Shown: positions 8,496 to 19,550, counted from the first letter of the stretch. The stretch is DNA of 64,000 bases from Limnanthes douglasii subsp. nivea (GCA_036936605.1 JAUPFV010000004.1:68596352-68660351); one strand, 5' to 3'. Notes: generated by a model from the letters alone, not told the origin. A program made the numbers and translations.

Positions 8496-9596
8496 ACGAT
8501 CGGTGCAAACTCACATAGAGTTTTCACCGCCGCTTTTACAACATAGTTATCGTATACTATCGCCAATGCAATAGGTGATACGTACCCCCGTAAAAATTTG
8601 AACGGTTTGAAATCTTGGAATTTGTGAATTAGACGGCACTTGCTAAGCTCCATCAATTATTTAATAGTAGAAGGTTGCATCGCTAACAAACCATGCACTT
8701 TATCCCAAAATCCATCAAAATCCAATCGGCTAGACCCCACATATTTTTTCAATCTAGCATGCGAGCTTTCGGTCGTATTAGAGGTGTGATTATTAAAATG
8801 CATGATCTTGTTAGTATAAGCGTGAACAAACCTCTCCTTATAATGCGTAATCCACGAGTCAACCACATAATCCATCGCTTTATCTTGGTCTTTGAACATC
8901 GACCGCATCTTAGCCAACCTCTCGTTCATAACCTCAACGGTATCGGATGAAACAACTTCGTTCCAAGCCGCCAAAGATATTTTAGCCACATTTCCGTCTT
9001 CAAACATTTTTTTCGTTCTCTCGCTAACATTTTTGTTGATATGCCACTCGCATAACATGTGACTAGTGCTAGGGAATAATTTGTCGATGCTATTCATCAA
9101 GGCTAGTTCGCGGTCCGTAACGATAACACAAGGTAATTCACAATCATTCTCCTCCATTACCGTTTTCAAGCATCCCAAAGACCATTCGTAGTTGTCTTGT
9201 TTTTCACTAACCATAAACGTGAAACCAATGCAAAACGTTTTGTTGGTCGATGTTACCCCGACTACTTCGAACAAAAGCATCCCGTAACGAATAACTTTAT
9301 ATGTGCTATCCATGATTAGCAACCGTGGGAAGGTCCGTAGTAAATCAATACTAAGCGGATGTGCAAAAAACAAATCGGTTATGACGTTAGAACCGTCATT
9401 CCCCGTCTGTACCCAATACTTGTACTTGTGCAATTGCAATTTAACTAACAAGCATTGCATTTGGGATTGACCGTCGTTTTCAGCCATCCTTGTTCTTTGA
9501 CGGTGATTGTAAACGTGACGGATATTTGAAACATTCTCCGGATCGGCCTTTTTCTAAGCACCAAATATTTGTAGCGGACTTGTCCCGTTCACCGTC
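8496..9596 (-). pseudogene. MULE-type transposase catalytic domain
   Basis: The longest open piece (9487-8657, 276 residues) carries the MULE catalytic region: LLIMDSTYK with the first Asp, VIVTDRELALMNSI with the second Asp, HMLCEWHINKNV, and the later NTTESSHARLKKY with the likely catalytic Glu. Upstream, KKADPENVSNIRHVYNHRQRTRM is typical of the stretch before the domain but holds a TAG at 9554-9556. A TAA at 8657-8659 stops the frame; the same frame then continues (LMELSKCRLIHKFQDF) to about 8500, where a frameshift leads into the SWIM region. The protein would cut and join element ends. This copy is inactive. Confidence 0.82.
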
Positions 9597-10384
9597 AAAT
9601 ATCAACGAGCTCTTTTTCCTTACGTTTTAACTTGGACCATTGCAAATGTCCTTCGGCATACTTTATCGGTTCGTGGTTGTGCTTCCCGGAAAGGACACTA
9701 AGAGCCCACTTATCGTCTCCTTTTACCGGATTACCCACCAAATGAAAAGGGCAATTTATTTTTTTGCTACCGGTAGCCTTACGCTTACGGTCGCACTCTT
9801 TAACGGCCGATTTGAAAATTCCGGATCGCTCGCACCGTAATCCACTCTCGGTGTTCTCCCCCTCTTCTCTACCTCCTTCGATGCTACGTTTATCGAAAAA
9901 CCCAACGTTTTCCCCCTAAGTTTTACCCACTCGGTCATCGACTCTAAGCTATACTCGTCGTGAGTGGTGAACTGGTGAGCGTAGTCCGAAACAAGCGAAA
10001 TATCGCATTCGGTCACCTCCTGCAATACGTAAGAAGTAGAAAAACAAATTAAACCGGCATTCCGGATAAGGGAAGCATATTTCGCCAGCCCGAAGGCGTG
10101 TGGCACCTTCCCTGCGCCACCCACTGGCGTGGGTCACAGACAGTACGCCACACGTGTGGCGTACGGAGGGTCGCCCACGCCAATAGATGGCGACGGGAAG
10201 GTGGCACACGCCTTCGGGATGGCGTACGGCATGTCGTCCACGCCAGTGGGTGGCGACGAACACCAGATACGGGACTTTCCAAAAACTGTATTTTTTTGCA
10301 AAAATGAAAGAGGGAAATGCAATGTACCTCGTCGGCGACCATGCTGCTCCGCGTGGGAAGTGCTTCCGACTCTTTTCCGTCCAT
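9597..10384 (-). pseudogene. Mutator-like transposase N-terminus with FAR1-type DNA-binding region
   Basis: Exon 1 (10384-10328) gives 19 codons starting MDGKESEALP and ends GAC GAG before a GTAC donor. The acceptor TTGCAG is at 10025-10020 and exon 2 continues in phase (EVTECDISL). Exon 2 carries MTEWVKLRGKTLGFSI, the usual start of the FAR1-like region of plant MULE transposases. The zinc-region part (NCPFHLVG ... WALSVLSGKHNHEP, with Cys and the HNH pair) is in another frame because of a one-base change in the T7 run at 9759-9765. A second frameshift lies near 9597. Role: DNA-end recognition in the nucleus. Start choice rests on the intron phase. Confidence 0.72.
10083..10260. repeat. GC-rich palindromic repeat cluster in the first intron of the Mutator-like gene
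   Basis: About 55-bp arms (10083-10137 and about 10177-10228) are inverted copies with only a few mismatches. Between them is a perfect 22-bp palindrome at 10143-10164 built from GTACGCCACAC and its complement. A further inverted copy of the 'cgccacccactggcgtgg' block lies at about 10235-10258. The stretch is far richer in GC than its surroundings and would form a strong stem in RNA or cruciform in DNA. Confidence 0.8.
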
Positions 10385-11129
10385 GTTGTAAAGGTTGTAA
10401 AAAAATTTCAAAAATGGGTTTTGTTGGTTGTTAAGTTTCTATTTTTAGTAGGTTTGGAGAAGATGAAGTTTGAAATTATGTCTGCAACTTCATGGAGTAG
10501 TTTGGTTCTCTAAAATGGCATGACTTGTAAATATTTAGACTTCCAAGGGTTTTTTGGGTTTTTTGGTTAGTGGCATTTTTGTAAATATTGAAAATCAGAA
10601 ACAGGCGACTTCGCGGAGTAATTTTGGCCGTTTTTTTAGCAATTCCCTTCCATCATTTTTGAACCTCCAGTTTCTTTGGCTAGATCGTAGCGTGCCACGG
10701 AGGAGTGACGAGATTTGGTATTAGGTATGGTTATATATATCCAAATGTAGTTTAAGTTTAAAAAAAACGCAGTTGACTTTTGTTTGATTTTTTTAAGACG
10801 ATTTTTTCAAAAGTTTTTATTTAATATCCGAATTGCCACTAAGTAAAAAAAACTAAGTATATCCTAGATATATCCAATTCACAAAACTATCTATTTGGCT
10901 ATTTATACTCAAAAAAACACAACTCCGTACTAGATCAAACCCCATATTACTACAATTTTGTGAAGTTCGTCAAATTGTTCTTGAACATTCAAAGTTTCTT
11001 CAAGAACATTCAAACTCTTTTCAATTTATTTTGAACTTCTTCTAATAAAAACACAAAATCAAACATGAATCAACCGAAATTAAGGTTAAAACTTGTTTTT
11101 TTAATAAAAATTTAATTATTAAAAAAATC
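10385..11129. other. Non-coding stretch upstream of the Mutator-like gene
   Basis: No coding frame. It should contain the promoter and 5' end of the Mutator-like element, but no convincing terminal repeat was found. Two variants of 'gc(a/g)acttc...gagta(a/g)ttt' occur at about 10482 and 10607; a third is at 5461 on the other side of the element. Confidence 0.4.
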
Positions 11130-11295
11130 ATAATTTTAGGGTGTTTGGAGGCTATTTTCCATGGTGTACCGGCTGGTACAGGGGGTGCGTACCGGCCGGT
11201 ACTCCCCCTACCTATGGTGCGCTCAGCCTTCGCTGCCGGCCATTTTTCCGGCCAACATCCGGTCGGAAAATAGCCTCCAAACACCCTAAAATTAT
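11130..11295. mobile_element. 166-bp MITE with 31-bp perfect terminal inverted repeats
   Basis: ATAATTTTAGGGTGTTTGGA and onward (11130-11160) is exactly mirrored at 11265-11295. The interior is GC-rich and has two palindromes (gtaccggctggtac and gtaccggccggtac types). The GGGTGTTTGG core looks like Tourist/Harbinger or hAT-type MITE ends. Flanks are A-rich, so the target duplication cannot be decided. Confidence 0.8.
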
Positions 11296-11567
11296 AAAAA
11301 AATTTACCTAATTCAGCCATAACCCTAATTTTGATACTAACACTAAATTTCCGTATTTTAGTTCGCCGGATTTTAGTTTACCGGATAAATTAGAGAAAAT
11401 TTGGAGGTTTTAGAGAGAAGTTAGAAAGTGTAAAAGAAAAATGAGATGGGTTGGTATTATAAAATTAACTAGAAATAAAAGTAAAAGTAAAAGTAGTAGA
11501 AAAGGTAGGTTGGTATTATAAAAAAAAGGAAAAACAAAGGAAGAAGACAATGGTATATCAATCGGCA
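11296..11567. other. AT- and purine-rich spacer ending in a target-site copy
   Basis: No gene. Its last 10 bases (tcaatcggca, 11558-11567) are the left target-site copy of the next foldback element. Confidence 0.5.
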
Positions 11568-11993
11568 GGCTTTGAACAGTACATCGTCCCTCGACAATCA
11601 CGTTTGGTGGCAAATAGTCCCTTGACTTTCAAATGTCCGTTGACAGTCCCTGGACTATCGCATTTGGATAAAGTTAGTCCACCAGATCCTCTGATCCATG
11701 AGAGGCTGCCACGTGTCACCATAGTCCCCAGATTTTTGTATCACCACTAGTCCTTTGAGTTTAGTTTTCTGTAATTTTCTACATTTTGGGTTTGACCTAA
11801 ACTCAAGGGACTAGTGGTGATACAAAAATCTGGGGACTATGGTGACAGGTGGCAGCCTCTCATGGATTAGAGGATCTGGTGGACTAACTTTATCCAAACG
11901 CGATTGTCCAGGGACTGTCAACGGACATTTGAAAGTCAAGAGACTATCTGCCACCAAACGCGATAGTCGAGGGACGATTTACTGTTCAATGCC
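11568..11993. mobile_element. 426-bp foldback MITE, probably Mutator-derived
   Basis: Nearly the whole element is two arms of about 190-200 bp in inverted orientation around a short spacer (about 11760-11800). Ends are GGCTTTGAACAGTA and its near-complement. A perfect 10-bp direct repeat (tcaatcggca) flanks it at 11558-11567 and 11994-12003. Long arms plus a 9-11-bp target duplication point to the Mutator superfamily. No coding capacity. Confidence 0.88.
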
Positions 11994-12003
11994 TCAATCG
12001 GCA

Positions 12004-12407
12004 AAAGAAACTTATCAATAATGGAAGAGAAAAAAAATATAAGAGAAGGCCGATCGTTATCTAAACACAAAGGAATCTCACATTTTTTTTCCTTTAAAGA
12101 TGAGATAGATGACTAATTCTATATAAAAAAAGTTTTCCAATCTTTAAAAAGTGGACCACAACCTACTACCAAGGCAATTGTGGCCTTGGTAATAAAACTA
12201 GTTTAAAAGTTTACATAAGTTTGGTGTTGTCGGTGCGGTTTATTTGATCGGACCGGACCGAACAGAACCGATTTTATTGGTTCGGATTCGATTACATTTT
12301 GTAAAATCGAAATTTTATCTAGTTATCTTTATCGGATAGTCAAATTTGTTGAAATGTTATTATATTTATATTACAAATTTATAAAATAAAAAAAATGTGC
12401 ACGTAGT
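12004..12407. other. AT-rich spacer, nothing recognised
   Basis: No gene or repeat structure is supported. It contains only a short run of 'ggaccggacc/gaacagaacc' type sequence near 12252. Confidence 0.45.
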
Positions 12408-12831
12408 TAGGGGTGGCAATTCGGGTGTTGTCCGGCCCGATCCGATCGGGTTTTATCTGACCCGAACTTAGAACGGGCCGGGTTCGGGTTCATAAATTGT
12501 AACCCGCAATCAGGCCGGGCCGGGTTCAGGTTTCAAATTTGTCCGGCCCGTTCCGGCCCGAAAATCATAAAATCTATATATAAATAATATTTCTATATAT
12601 AATAAAAAAAAATAAAAAAAATTAATATATTTAAATTAAATTTTAAAAAAATTAAAAAAAATTAAAATTAATATCTGCGGGTCGGGCCGGGTTGACCGGC
12701 GGAGCAGACGGGCTCGGGTTTGAAAATATGAGCCCGAGAACGGATCGGACCGGGTTCGGGCTCAAGTGTAAGAAATAAGCTCAAACGGGCCAGCCCGAAC
12801 CCGGCCCACGGACGGCCCATTGTCATCCCTA
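12408..12831. mobile_element. hAT-type non-autonomous element (about 424 bp)
   Basis: Starts TAGGGGTGGCAATTCGGG and ends ...CCATTGTCATCCCTA, whose complement TAGGGATGACAATGG gives matching termini. Sub-terminal GGCC/CCGG-rich blocks (gggccgggttcgggtt and relatives) appear inverted at both sides of an AT-rich middle. TAGGGGTGGCAA ends are common on plant hAT MITEs. The 8-bp flanks do not match, so the target duplication has decayed or the ends are slightly off. Confidence 0.65.
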
Positions 12832-13354
12832 TAAGCAATAGCAGTGTTGTCTTTTGTCTTCTTTGAACAAAATCAGTGAACCCATAAAGCAAGAAAGCAC
12901 CGAAACAAAAAAACATATCAATTCAGAAAGCATATAAATTCAAAAATTGATCAAGGATACAATAGTACATTTCGGGTTCCCTCCATCTTGCATGTTATAT
13001 ATTTTTATTTTATCTAAACTTGTGTCTTCTATTAAAATATTATAAAGTAATACACACCGAAAAATCGGTTTGAAATCGCTAATCAAAACAAAAAAAACCC
13101 AAATTCAAAAAATTATAATTCCTTCTTCAACTTACCTCTTTCCTCTCAATCATCTCTTCAATCAACCACATCCAAATTTCCCACAAAGCACTGAAATTCC
13201 ATAATCAATCCGTCTTTGACATATTTCTTCAGCGAATTCTTACCAGAAGAATCAATACATCTAAGGAGAAGCATCTGAGATTGAAGCTTCCGTTGAGACT
13301 ACAAATAAGTACACTTTCCTTTTAATCTCGCAAAAAACATCATTCTCTAATCAT
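12832..13354. other. Non-coding stretch, probably partly LINE-1 3' flank
   Basis: AT-rich, with pyrimidine-rich segments near 13120-13200. No coding frame is supported. The right end joins the 3' end of LINE-1 (minus strand), but no clear poly-A tail was found. Confidence 0.4.
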
Positions 13355-15990
13355 TAGGGTTGCTTTTTAAGAAGCACAACCCCGGACCTTCGAGAAAGGC
13401 GATTACTCTCAATCTCTGAGGAACTCCATTTCTTTCAAAATTCGAGTTTTTGTTAGATTCGAGAGTAGATTTCGCTAACAATCTCCTACTTCATTTTGTT
13501 CTCTGAAAATGTGAATTACTTTCATATTTGAGGAAATCAGTTTGTAACAGCAGGTTATAATAGCTTTAAGGTACCATGGGGCTCTTCCTGTGAATATTAT
13601 TTGAGCCAAAATTCGGGAGTCTGTCTCAATATCCAACAGATTGATGCCCTTTTCAAAATAAATCTACAGACCATCTAGGATAGCTCTTGTTTCTGCGATA
13701 ATGGGACTACTTTACCATAGATTCTGCCATACCCAGATACAATTTTTCCAGAGTTATCTCTGACAAGTGCCCACCATAGGAATCACCAGAGTCATTACAG
13801 GCTCTATCGGTGTTGATTTTGAATCGACCAAGCTTAGGACAAACCCAACTGAAAGAAACACGAACATTAGGGATTATAAAATGGTTCACACACCTAATTG
13901 AAGGCCCAACCCAGTTATCTTTGTCCCAATGCTTCCTCTTCAGTAGGTGAGCTTTGTCCAGACTCGAGAGAATGTAAATAATATGCCCAATTATGTCCTC
14001 CGACTTAAAAACCTTACCATCCATCTTTTGTTTATGGCATATCATATTACCCATACTATAATGGAAGGTAAGATGGTACACAAGTGAATATTCTTGCTAG
14101 TAGACCAATACCAAGTTCTCACCAGGTGAGAGAGAGAGAGAGAGAGAGAGACATAGTCTTGGTAATGTATATGTTGAAGTAAGCAGCAAAATATACCCAA
14201 ACTTCTTAAGCCTTTTGACAATCAACAAAAACATGTTTAATAGTTTCTCTATTATTGCAATTTTGGCATTTTGATGCTAACTGAATATTCATTCTTTGCA
14301 GGACAGAGTCAACCGGCACCCAACTCTTAAGAATTCTCCAAAGTAGGAAATAAAACTTTCGAGGAGTCACCTTGCTCCACGTCCTTGAATAAAGGTTTGA
14401 TTTGTTTCTTTTTTTCCTGATTTCAGTCCAAGTAGCTTTAGTGCGGAACTAACCATCTCCACTGAGGGTCCAACTGATTGAATCAGTGTGAGAGGTGTCT
14501 AGGAAAACCTCGAGAGTGTTTTGGATTTGATCTGAATCCAGAACAGTCTCTAATCTGGAGATGTTCCAGTTCCCCTCTTCCTAATATTCTTTTACCATAA
14601 AGCCTTCATATAGAGATATATCTTCATCACTAGTAAAGTTGATGAAAGCTTCAGAAAGACACCATTTATCAATCTTGATATCCACATTACCAGCATTAGC
14701 TTGCCACACAATGAATTTCTCAGCTCTATCTCTCACTGTTTATAACCTTTTCTATGTGAGAGAACTTTTAGGTTGAAATGGAACAATTAGGGGGTGTTGA
14801 CTGTTGAAATAGATGGATTTCATAATGTTTGACCATAGGGAGTCCTGTCTTCTCAAGCTGAACCAAAGTTTTAGAGAAAATACCTCCACCATATCCCCAA
14901 TTCTTCTTAAATTTAACCCTCCCTCCTCATAGCTTTTGCATAGCATTGACCATTCACACCATATTATTAACAGCTTTGTTAGGCTTATTTCCCCACAAAA
15001 ACTTGTTACATAAGATCTCCAGCCTTTTAATGATAGTTTTAGAGATTTTAGATTTTTGGATTGTGAATATAGGATAGGTGGATAATACAGTCTGAACCAA
15101 ACTTAGCCTCCCCCCAAAAGAGAGAGCTTTATGATCCCATTCAGAAATCTTATTAGTTGTTTTAGCTATAGATCTTCAAAGTTACTAACCCTCTTGATGT
15201 TGCTTATCACAGATCCCAGGTATTTGAAAGGCAGGTGACTATGGTTGAAACCTAAAGCATTTCCAGATTTTTAGCATGCTGAGTTGAAATTTTTTTTGGA
15301 GAAAATAATTCTTGATTTTTCCTTGTTCACTAACTTCCTAGAGATTTCTTCGTATTGACTAAACATCTTCATAATCTTTGTGACAGATGTTGAGGACCCA
15401 TTGCAGAAGACCAGTATGTCATCAGCAAAGCATAAGCATGGTAAGTTCAGACCCCTTCTACTTTTATATCTGGTTGAAGTAAAAGCCGTAGATAACCCCT
15501 TTAAACCTCTATAAAGATATTCATGAGCAAGAATAAAACGACTGGGTGATAATGGATCACCCTGTCTTAGAATTTTATTAGACTTGAAAAAACCCCTTAG
15601 AACATCATTGACCAATACAAAGAATTGACAGTTGACCAAATTCCTTTCAGTAATCCTTATGAAGTTAGCCCTGAACCCAAAAGTAGCCAAAACACTTAGC
15701 AAAAAAGTATGATCCATCCCATCAAATGTCTTGTCCATATCCACTTTCACCAATATGTTCCCACTTCTGATCTTGCTTTCCAAATCACTAGAAAACTCCT
15801 GAGAAATTATGATATTATCATGTATGCTCCTACCCTTAACAAAAGGCCCTTGTTCAACAGAAATTAGGTTAGAGAGGAGAGCAGATAACCTGTTGTTGAT
15901 TAGTTTAGAGATAATTCTACTGAAAAATGTGGTCAGATTAATTGGTCTGAAGTCTTTCCACGGTGTAGAGCACTCTTCTTTCTCTATCAA
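13355..15990 (-). pseudogene. LINE-1: decayed L1-like ORF2 (RT, zinc region, RNase H)
   Basis: Read on the minus strand, an RT domain spans 15990-15271 with CSTPWKDFRPINL, GRSIHDNIIISQEF, VDMDKTFDGMDH, RQGDPLSP and CFADDILVFCNG (FADD replaces YADD). Then follow the thumb/GGLNL block (14946-14752), a zf-RVT-like block with HVFVDCQ-type residues (about 14400-14200), and an RNase H region starting near 13870 (WVCPKLGRFKINTDRA; later DIETDSRILAQ). Stops and frame changes occur throughout. The 5' part (endonuclease) is missing past 15990, as expected for 5'-truncated LINEs. A GA microsatellite interrupts it at 14.13 kb. Confidence 0.82.
14128..14151. repeat. (GA)n microsatellite
   Basis: About twelve GA units within the LINE-1 remnant. 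Confidence 0.95.
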
Positions 15991-16589
15991 TCAGAGGTTC
16001 GATCAAGAGCAGAAGAAGGTTTTAGGATTACTTTCCATTTCTTGGAGGTTTCTTGAAATTTGTAGGAGATTGATGTAGGATTGATAAGAAAGAAGTTCAA
16101 AATATTTAGGCTCATACCTATAAATTATATTGTACATGACTTATCACTTTTTGCAGTTAGTATGAAACGGATAATCCCTACCAAACTTTATACCTCACCG
16201 ATGTATTTATCATGATAATCTTTTAATCATGTATTGTTTCGTGATATATATGAAACGATTGTCCTTGCATATTCAAGAACTTTGCTCGATTAGTTTATGA
16301 AAACTCATACATCTCTATAGATATGGTATCCTAATATCTCATAATTTTTAACGGAGGATACAATTTTATTTGAGGCTAGTGGTGTTTAAATGGACTTATT
16401 ACATGAGACTTTATAAGTATTTTGTAATGACACTAGTCATATGGGTAGTTGTCCCAAAACTATTAAGAGAAGTCTTGGAAACCCGAAGCGACATTTGTCC
16501 TAGCGAGACCTTGTGGACATATCTAGATACTCATATTTTCTCACGTCGCCTTAGATAGTGTTGTTTTAGGATGATAACTGTTTTCATGG
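15991..16589. other. AT-rich spacer between LINE-1 and the tandem array
   Basis: No supported gene or repeat. Short chance frames are present. Confidence 0.45.
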
Positions 16590-17800
16590 AAATAAGACTA
16601 GTAACATGGATATCTCAATATTTATCTCTTATACTTAGGATCATATCAACTATATATGTTCATAATGTTATCCTTATTTCTATTATGCATTACGAAAAAA
16701 CCAACTCATGTTTGCAACAACATCGATCATATTATTCCGAATTTAACTAAAAGACTTATCACATGGAAATCTCAATATTTATCTCTTATAGTTAGGATCA
16801 TATCACAATAATATGTTCATAATGTTATCCTTGTTTATATTATGCATTACGAAAAAACCAACTCATGTTTGCAACAACATCGATCATATTATGGAAAACT
16901 CAATATGTATCTCTTATAGTTAGGATCATATCAACATAATATGTTGATAATGTTATCCTTATTTATATTATGCATTATGAAAAAACACAATCATGTTTGC
17001 AATAACATCGATCATATTATTCAGAATTTAACTAAAAGACTTGTCACATGGAAATCTTAATATTTATCTATAATAGTTAGGATCATATCAGCATAATATG
17101 TTCATAATGCTATCCTTATTTATATTACACATTACAAACAAAATGACTCATATTTGCAACAACCTCGATCATATTATGGAAATATAAATATTTATCTCTT
17201 GTAGTTAGGATCATATCAGCATAATATGTTCATAATGTTATCCTTATTTATAATATGCATTACGAAAAAATCGAAGGTGGTTGTGACCAAAGGTCATTAG
17301 TTTGAGTCCCTCTACAAACGTTTTATTGGCTTGAGTCTGTTACCTTGTGTGGTTTACCATCTGGAGTTGGTTTGTAGACTATTGCGTCAGAATGAGGGTT
17401 TACTCTGTGCGCACTTGTCGAGTAGCAGTTACAGGTTCTCTTGGAAAACAATATATGAAAAAACTGACTCATGTTTGCAACAACATCGATCATATTATTC
17501 AGAATTTAACTAAAAGACTTGTCACATAGAATTATCAATATTTATCTCTTATAGTTAGGATCATATCATCATAATATGTTCATAATGTTATCCTTATTTA
17601 TATTATGCATTACGAAAAAACTGAGTCATGTTTGCAACAACATCGATCATATTATGGGAATCTCAATATTTATCTTTTATAATTAGAATCATATCAGCAT
17701 AATATGTTCATAATATTATCCTTATTTATATTATGCATTACGAAAAAAACCGACTCATGTTTGCAACAACATCAATCATATTATTCAAAATTTAACAAGG
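16590..17800. repeat. Tandem array with alternating long and short monomers
   Basis: The block 'ttaggatcatatca...atgttcataatgttatcc...atgcattacgaaaaaac...catgtttgcaacaacatcgatcatatta' recurs about eight times. The marker 'ggatcatatc' lies at 16638, 16795, 16923, 17090, 17208, 17568 and (as gaatcatatc) 17687. Spacings are 157, 128, 167 and 118, then 119 at the end: long units carry an extra 'tcagaatttaactaaaagacttgtcacat' segment, short ones lack it. The basic repeat is therefore a dimer of about 285 bp. The array is interrupted at about 17274-17450. Confidence 0.85.
17274..17450 (+). mobile_element. Possible SINE-like insertion in the tandem array
   Basis: About 180 bp unlike the array lies between two 'gaaaaaa' runs that could be target copies. 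It has a tRNA-like B-box resemblance (agtttgagtccc, about 17300) about 30 bp from its left side. No clear A box or poly-A tail. The insertion is certain; the SINE label is weak. Confidence 0.3.
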
Positions 17801-17961
17801 GGTTCTCAATCAAAGCGAGGAACACACATTGGTTAGAATAAGAAATACTGTATACTCCAAAATCGAGTTTTTGTTTGGAATTAAAGATGCACGTACATAA
17901 AATAAAGAATTATTGGGAAAATTATGATTAAATGCACTTCAAAATAAACAAATTGGTTCCA

Positions 17962-19550
17962 TACCTTAAAGTGTGATTGCGCACTATTCCCTAGCTTCCA
18001 AAAACTCATTAAACTCACAACTGCAATATTCTAACCCATTATCAGTTATAAGGCGTTTGATTTTTCTTCATGTTTCCTTCTCAATCATCATCTTCCATTT
18101 GATAAAGGATGAATATGCCTCATCTTTCGTTTTCATAAAGTAAATTCACATCATCCTTGAATAATCATTGATCAAACTCATATAGTTCTGCCTTTTTTTA
18201 TTCGATGGATTCTATTTTGGCCCCGAAGATCTGAGTGAATGTAGTCCATTATCCCATTAGTTTTTCTTACAGACGATTTGCTGAATTTGACTATAGTTTG
18301 TTTACCAAACACATAATGCTCACAAAATCCGAGTGATTATGTATTATACCCTTTCAACAAATTTATCTTTCCTAAAACAGCTAATCTTCAGTAACTCATG
18401 TGACCAATACGCCAATGCCAGAACTTATTTGGATCATGCCTACTTTGGTTATTACTCCTGATAATGCTACTGCAGCATCGGCCATAACAACACTCTTTTG
18501 GAGAATGTAAAGCCCTTCTGCAAACAGCCTTTCATACACATCATTGATCATTTGTCACTTTGATTACACCACTTTATGCACAGTACTTGTAACCCTGATA
18601 GTCTAGTGTCCCAAGAGATATCATGTTTCTATTTAACCTAGGAACATACCATCACGTCACGATTCTAAAAACCCCATCAAACATTCTAATTCTGAGGTTA
18701 CTGTGACCACAAACATGCAACACATGATTGTTCCCTAAATAAACAGTTTTACGCATTGACTTGTAAGTATCGAACCACTTTTTGAACTCACACATGTGAT
18801 ATGTAGTGCCAGTATCGAGTACCCGAGAGTTTTTCCTATAGTCTGAACTCACAAACAATACATCTCATGTACCAATGTTTACACTATCATCAAATTCGTT
18901 CACACATTCAGCAATGTTTGATGAATTTCCTTTTGATTTCCCTTATTACCATTTAAATTAGTACAATCTCTCCTATAATAACCACGCTCACCGTATTCAT
19001 AATAATTTGAGTGCTTTAATTTTTATTTGGACCTCCAGTTCTTTCTTTTCGAAGAACTCGATTTGCTTCTAGATCTTTCCCTAATCATAAGACCTTCCTC
19101 TTTCGCCTGATTGTCTAGCTGCAACTATCTCAAATATTTTGATTTCAGTTCCCCTTTGTTATCTGCTAGCGATAACTTATCCTTACCATACTTGTTCACA
19201 ATCTCAAGACAAACAAAGCTTGATCCTCATCCTCAATGTTGATATCAATGTTCTCCAAGTCCATTATAATTGATCTAAAATTATCTAAGTATCAGTTATG
19301 CACATAACTTCTTTCAATATGAGATCATATAAATACTTTGTCACGGATAACCGGTTCATCATTTATTTCTCTGAGTAAAGTTCTCCCACCTTCTTCCATG
19401 CATAAGCAAAAGTTTTCTCATAACTAAATTTGCGCAGAACATTGTATTTCACACTCATTAGAATCCAACATAAATCATATTCTTGAAGTTGCTTCTTCTC
19501 TTCTTTCATCTCTTCTGGTAACTAATTCTCCACGTCCTTCCACAACCCTC
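17962..19550 (-). pseudogene. Copia-B: decayed relative of Copia-A (gag to integrase)
   Basis: On the minus strand this aligns by eye with Copia-A from gag (KLPEEMKEEEKQ region, about 19520) through the zinc knuckle, the protease (RVLDTGTTYHMC, about 18800) and into integrase (about 17962). No LTRs were found; both ends are truncated. Zinc-knuckle Cys codons have become Tyr codons and stops are frequent, mostly by G-to-A or C-to-T changes. It lacks the TRIM-like block and the 99-bp duplication of Copia-A, reading the equivalent of SSFIKWK straight into MMIEK, so it shows the ancestral order. The gag end at about 19550 breaks into an unrelated ORF. Confidence 0.82.

Larger units (their letters stand above)
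5874..10384 (-). mobile_element. Mutator-like element gene: FAR1 - MULE transposase - SWIM - OTU
   Basis: A single minus-strand gene is readable in pieces: short exon 1 (10384-10328), a 308-nt intron (10327-10020, GT...AG), then FAR1-type zinc region, MULE transposase, SWIM zinc finger, a Gly/Arg-rich linker, an OTU-like protease domain, an 82-nt intron (6144-6063) and a last exon ending at 5874. It is decayed by several frameshifts and stops and is cut by the LTR element at 6489-7713. Element ends and the expected 8-11-bp target duplication were not identified, so coordinates cover the gene only. Confidence 0.8.

Noticed and set aside
10098..10513. Several overlapping frames with repeated Arg/His/Gly peptides
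   Set aside because: They translate the palindromic intron repeat on both strands; the peptides repeat because the DNA does.
12668..12916. 82-codon minus-strand frame
   Set aside because: Lies across the end of the hAT-type element; the Pro/Gly-rich peptide comes from the GGCC-rich sub-terminal repeats.
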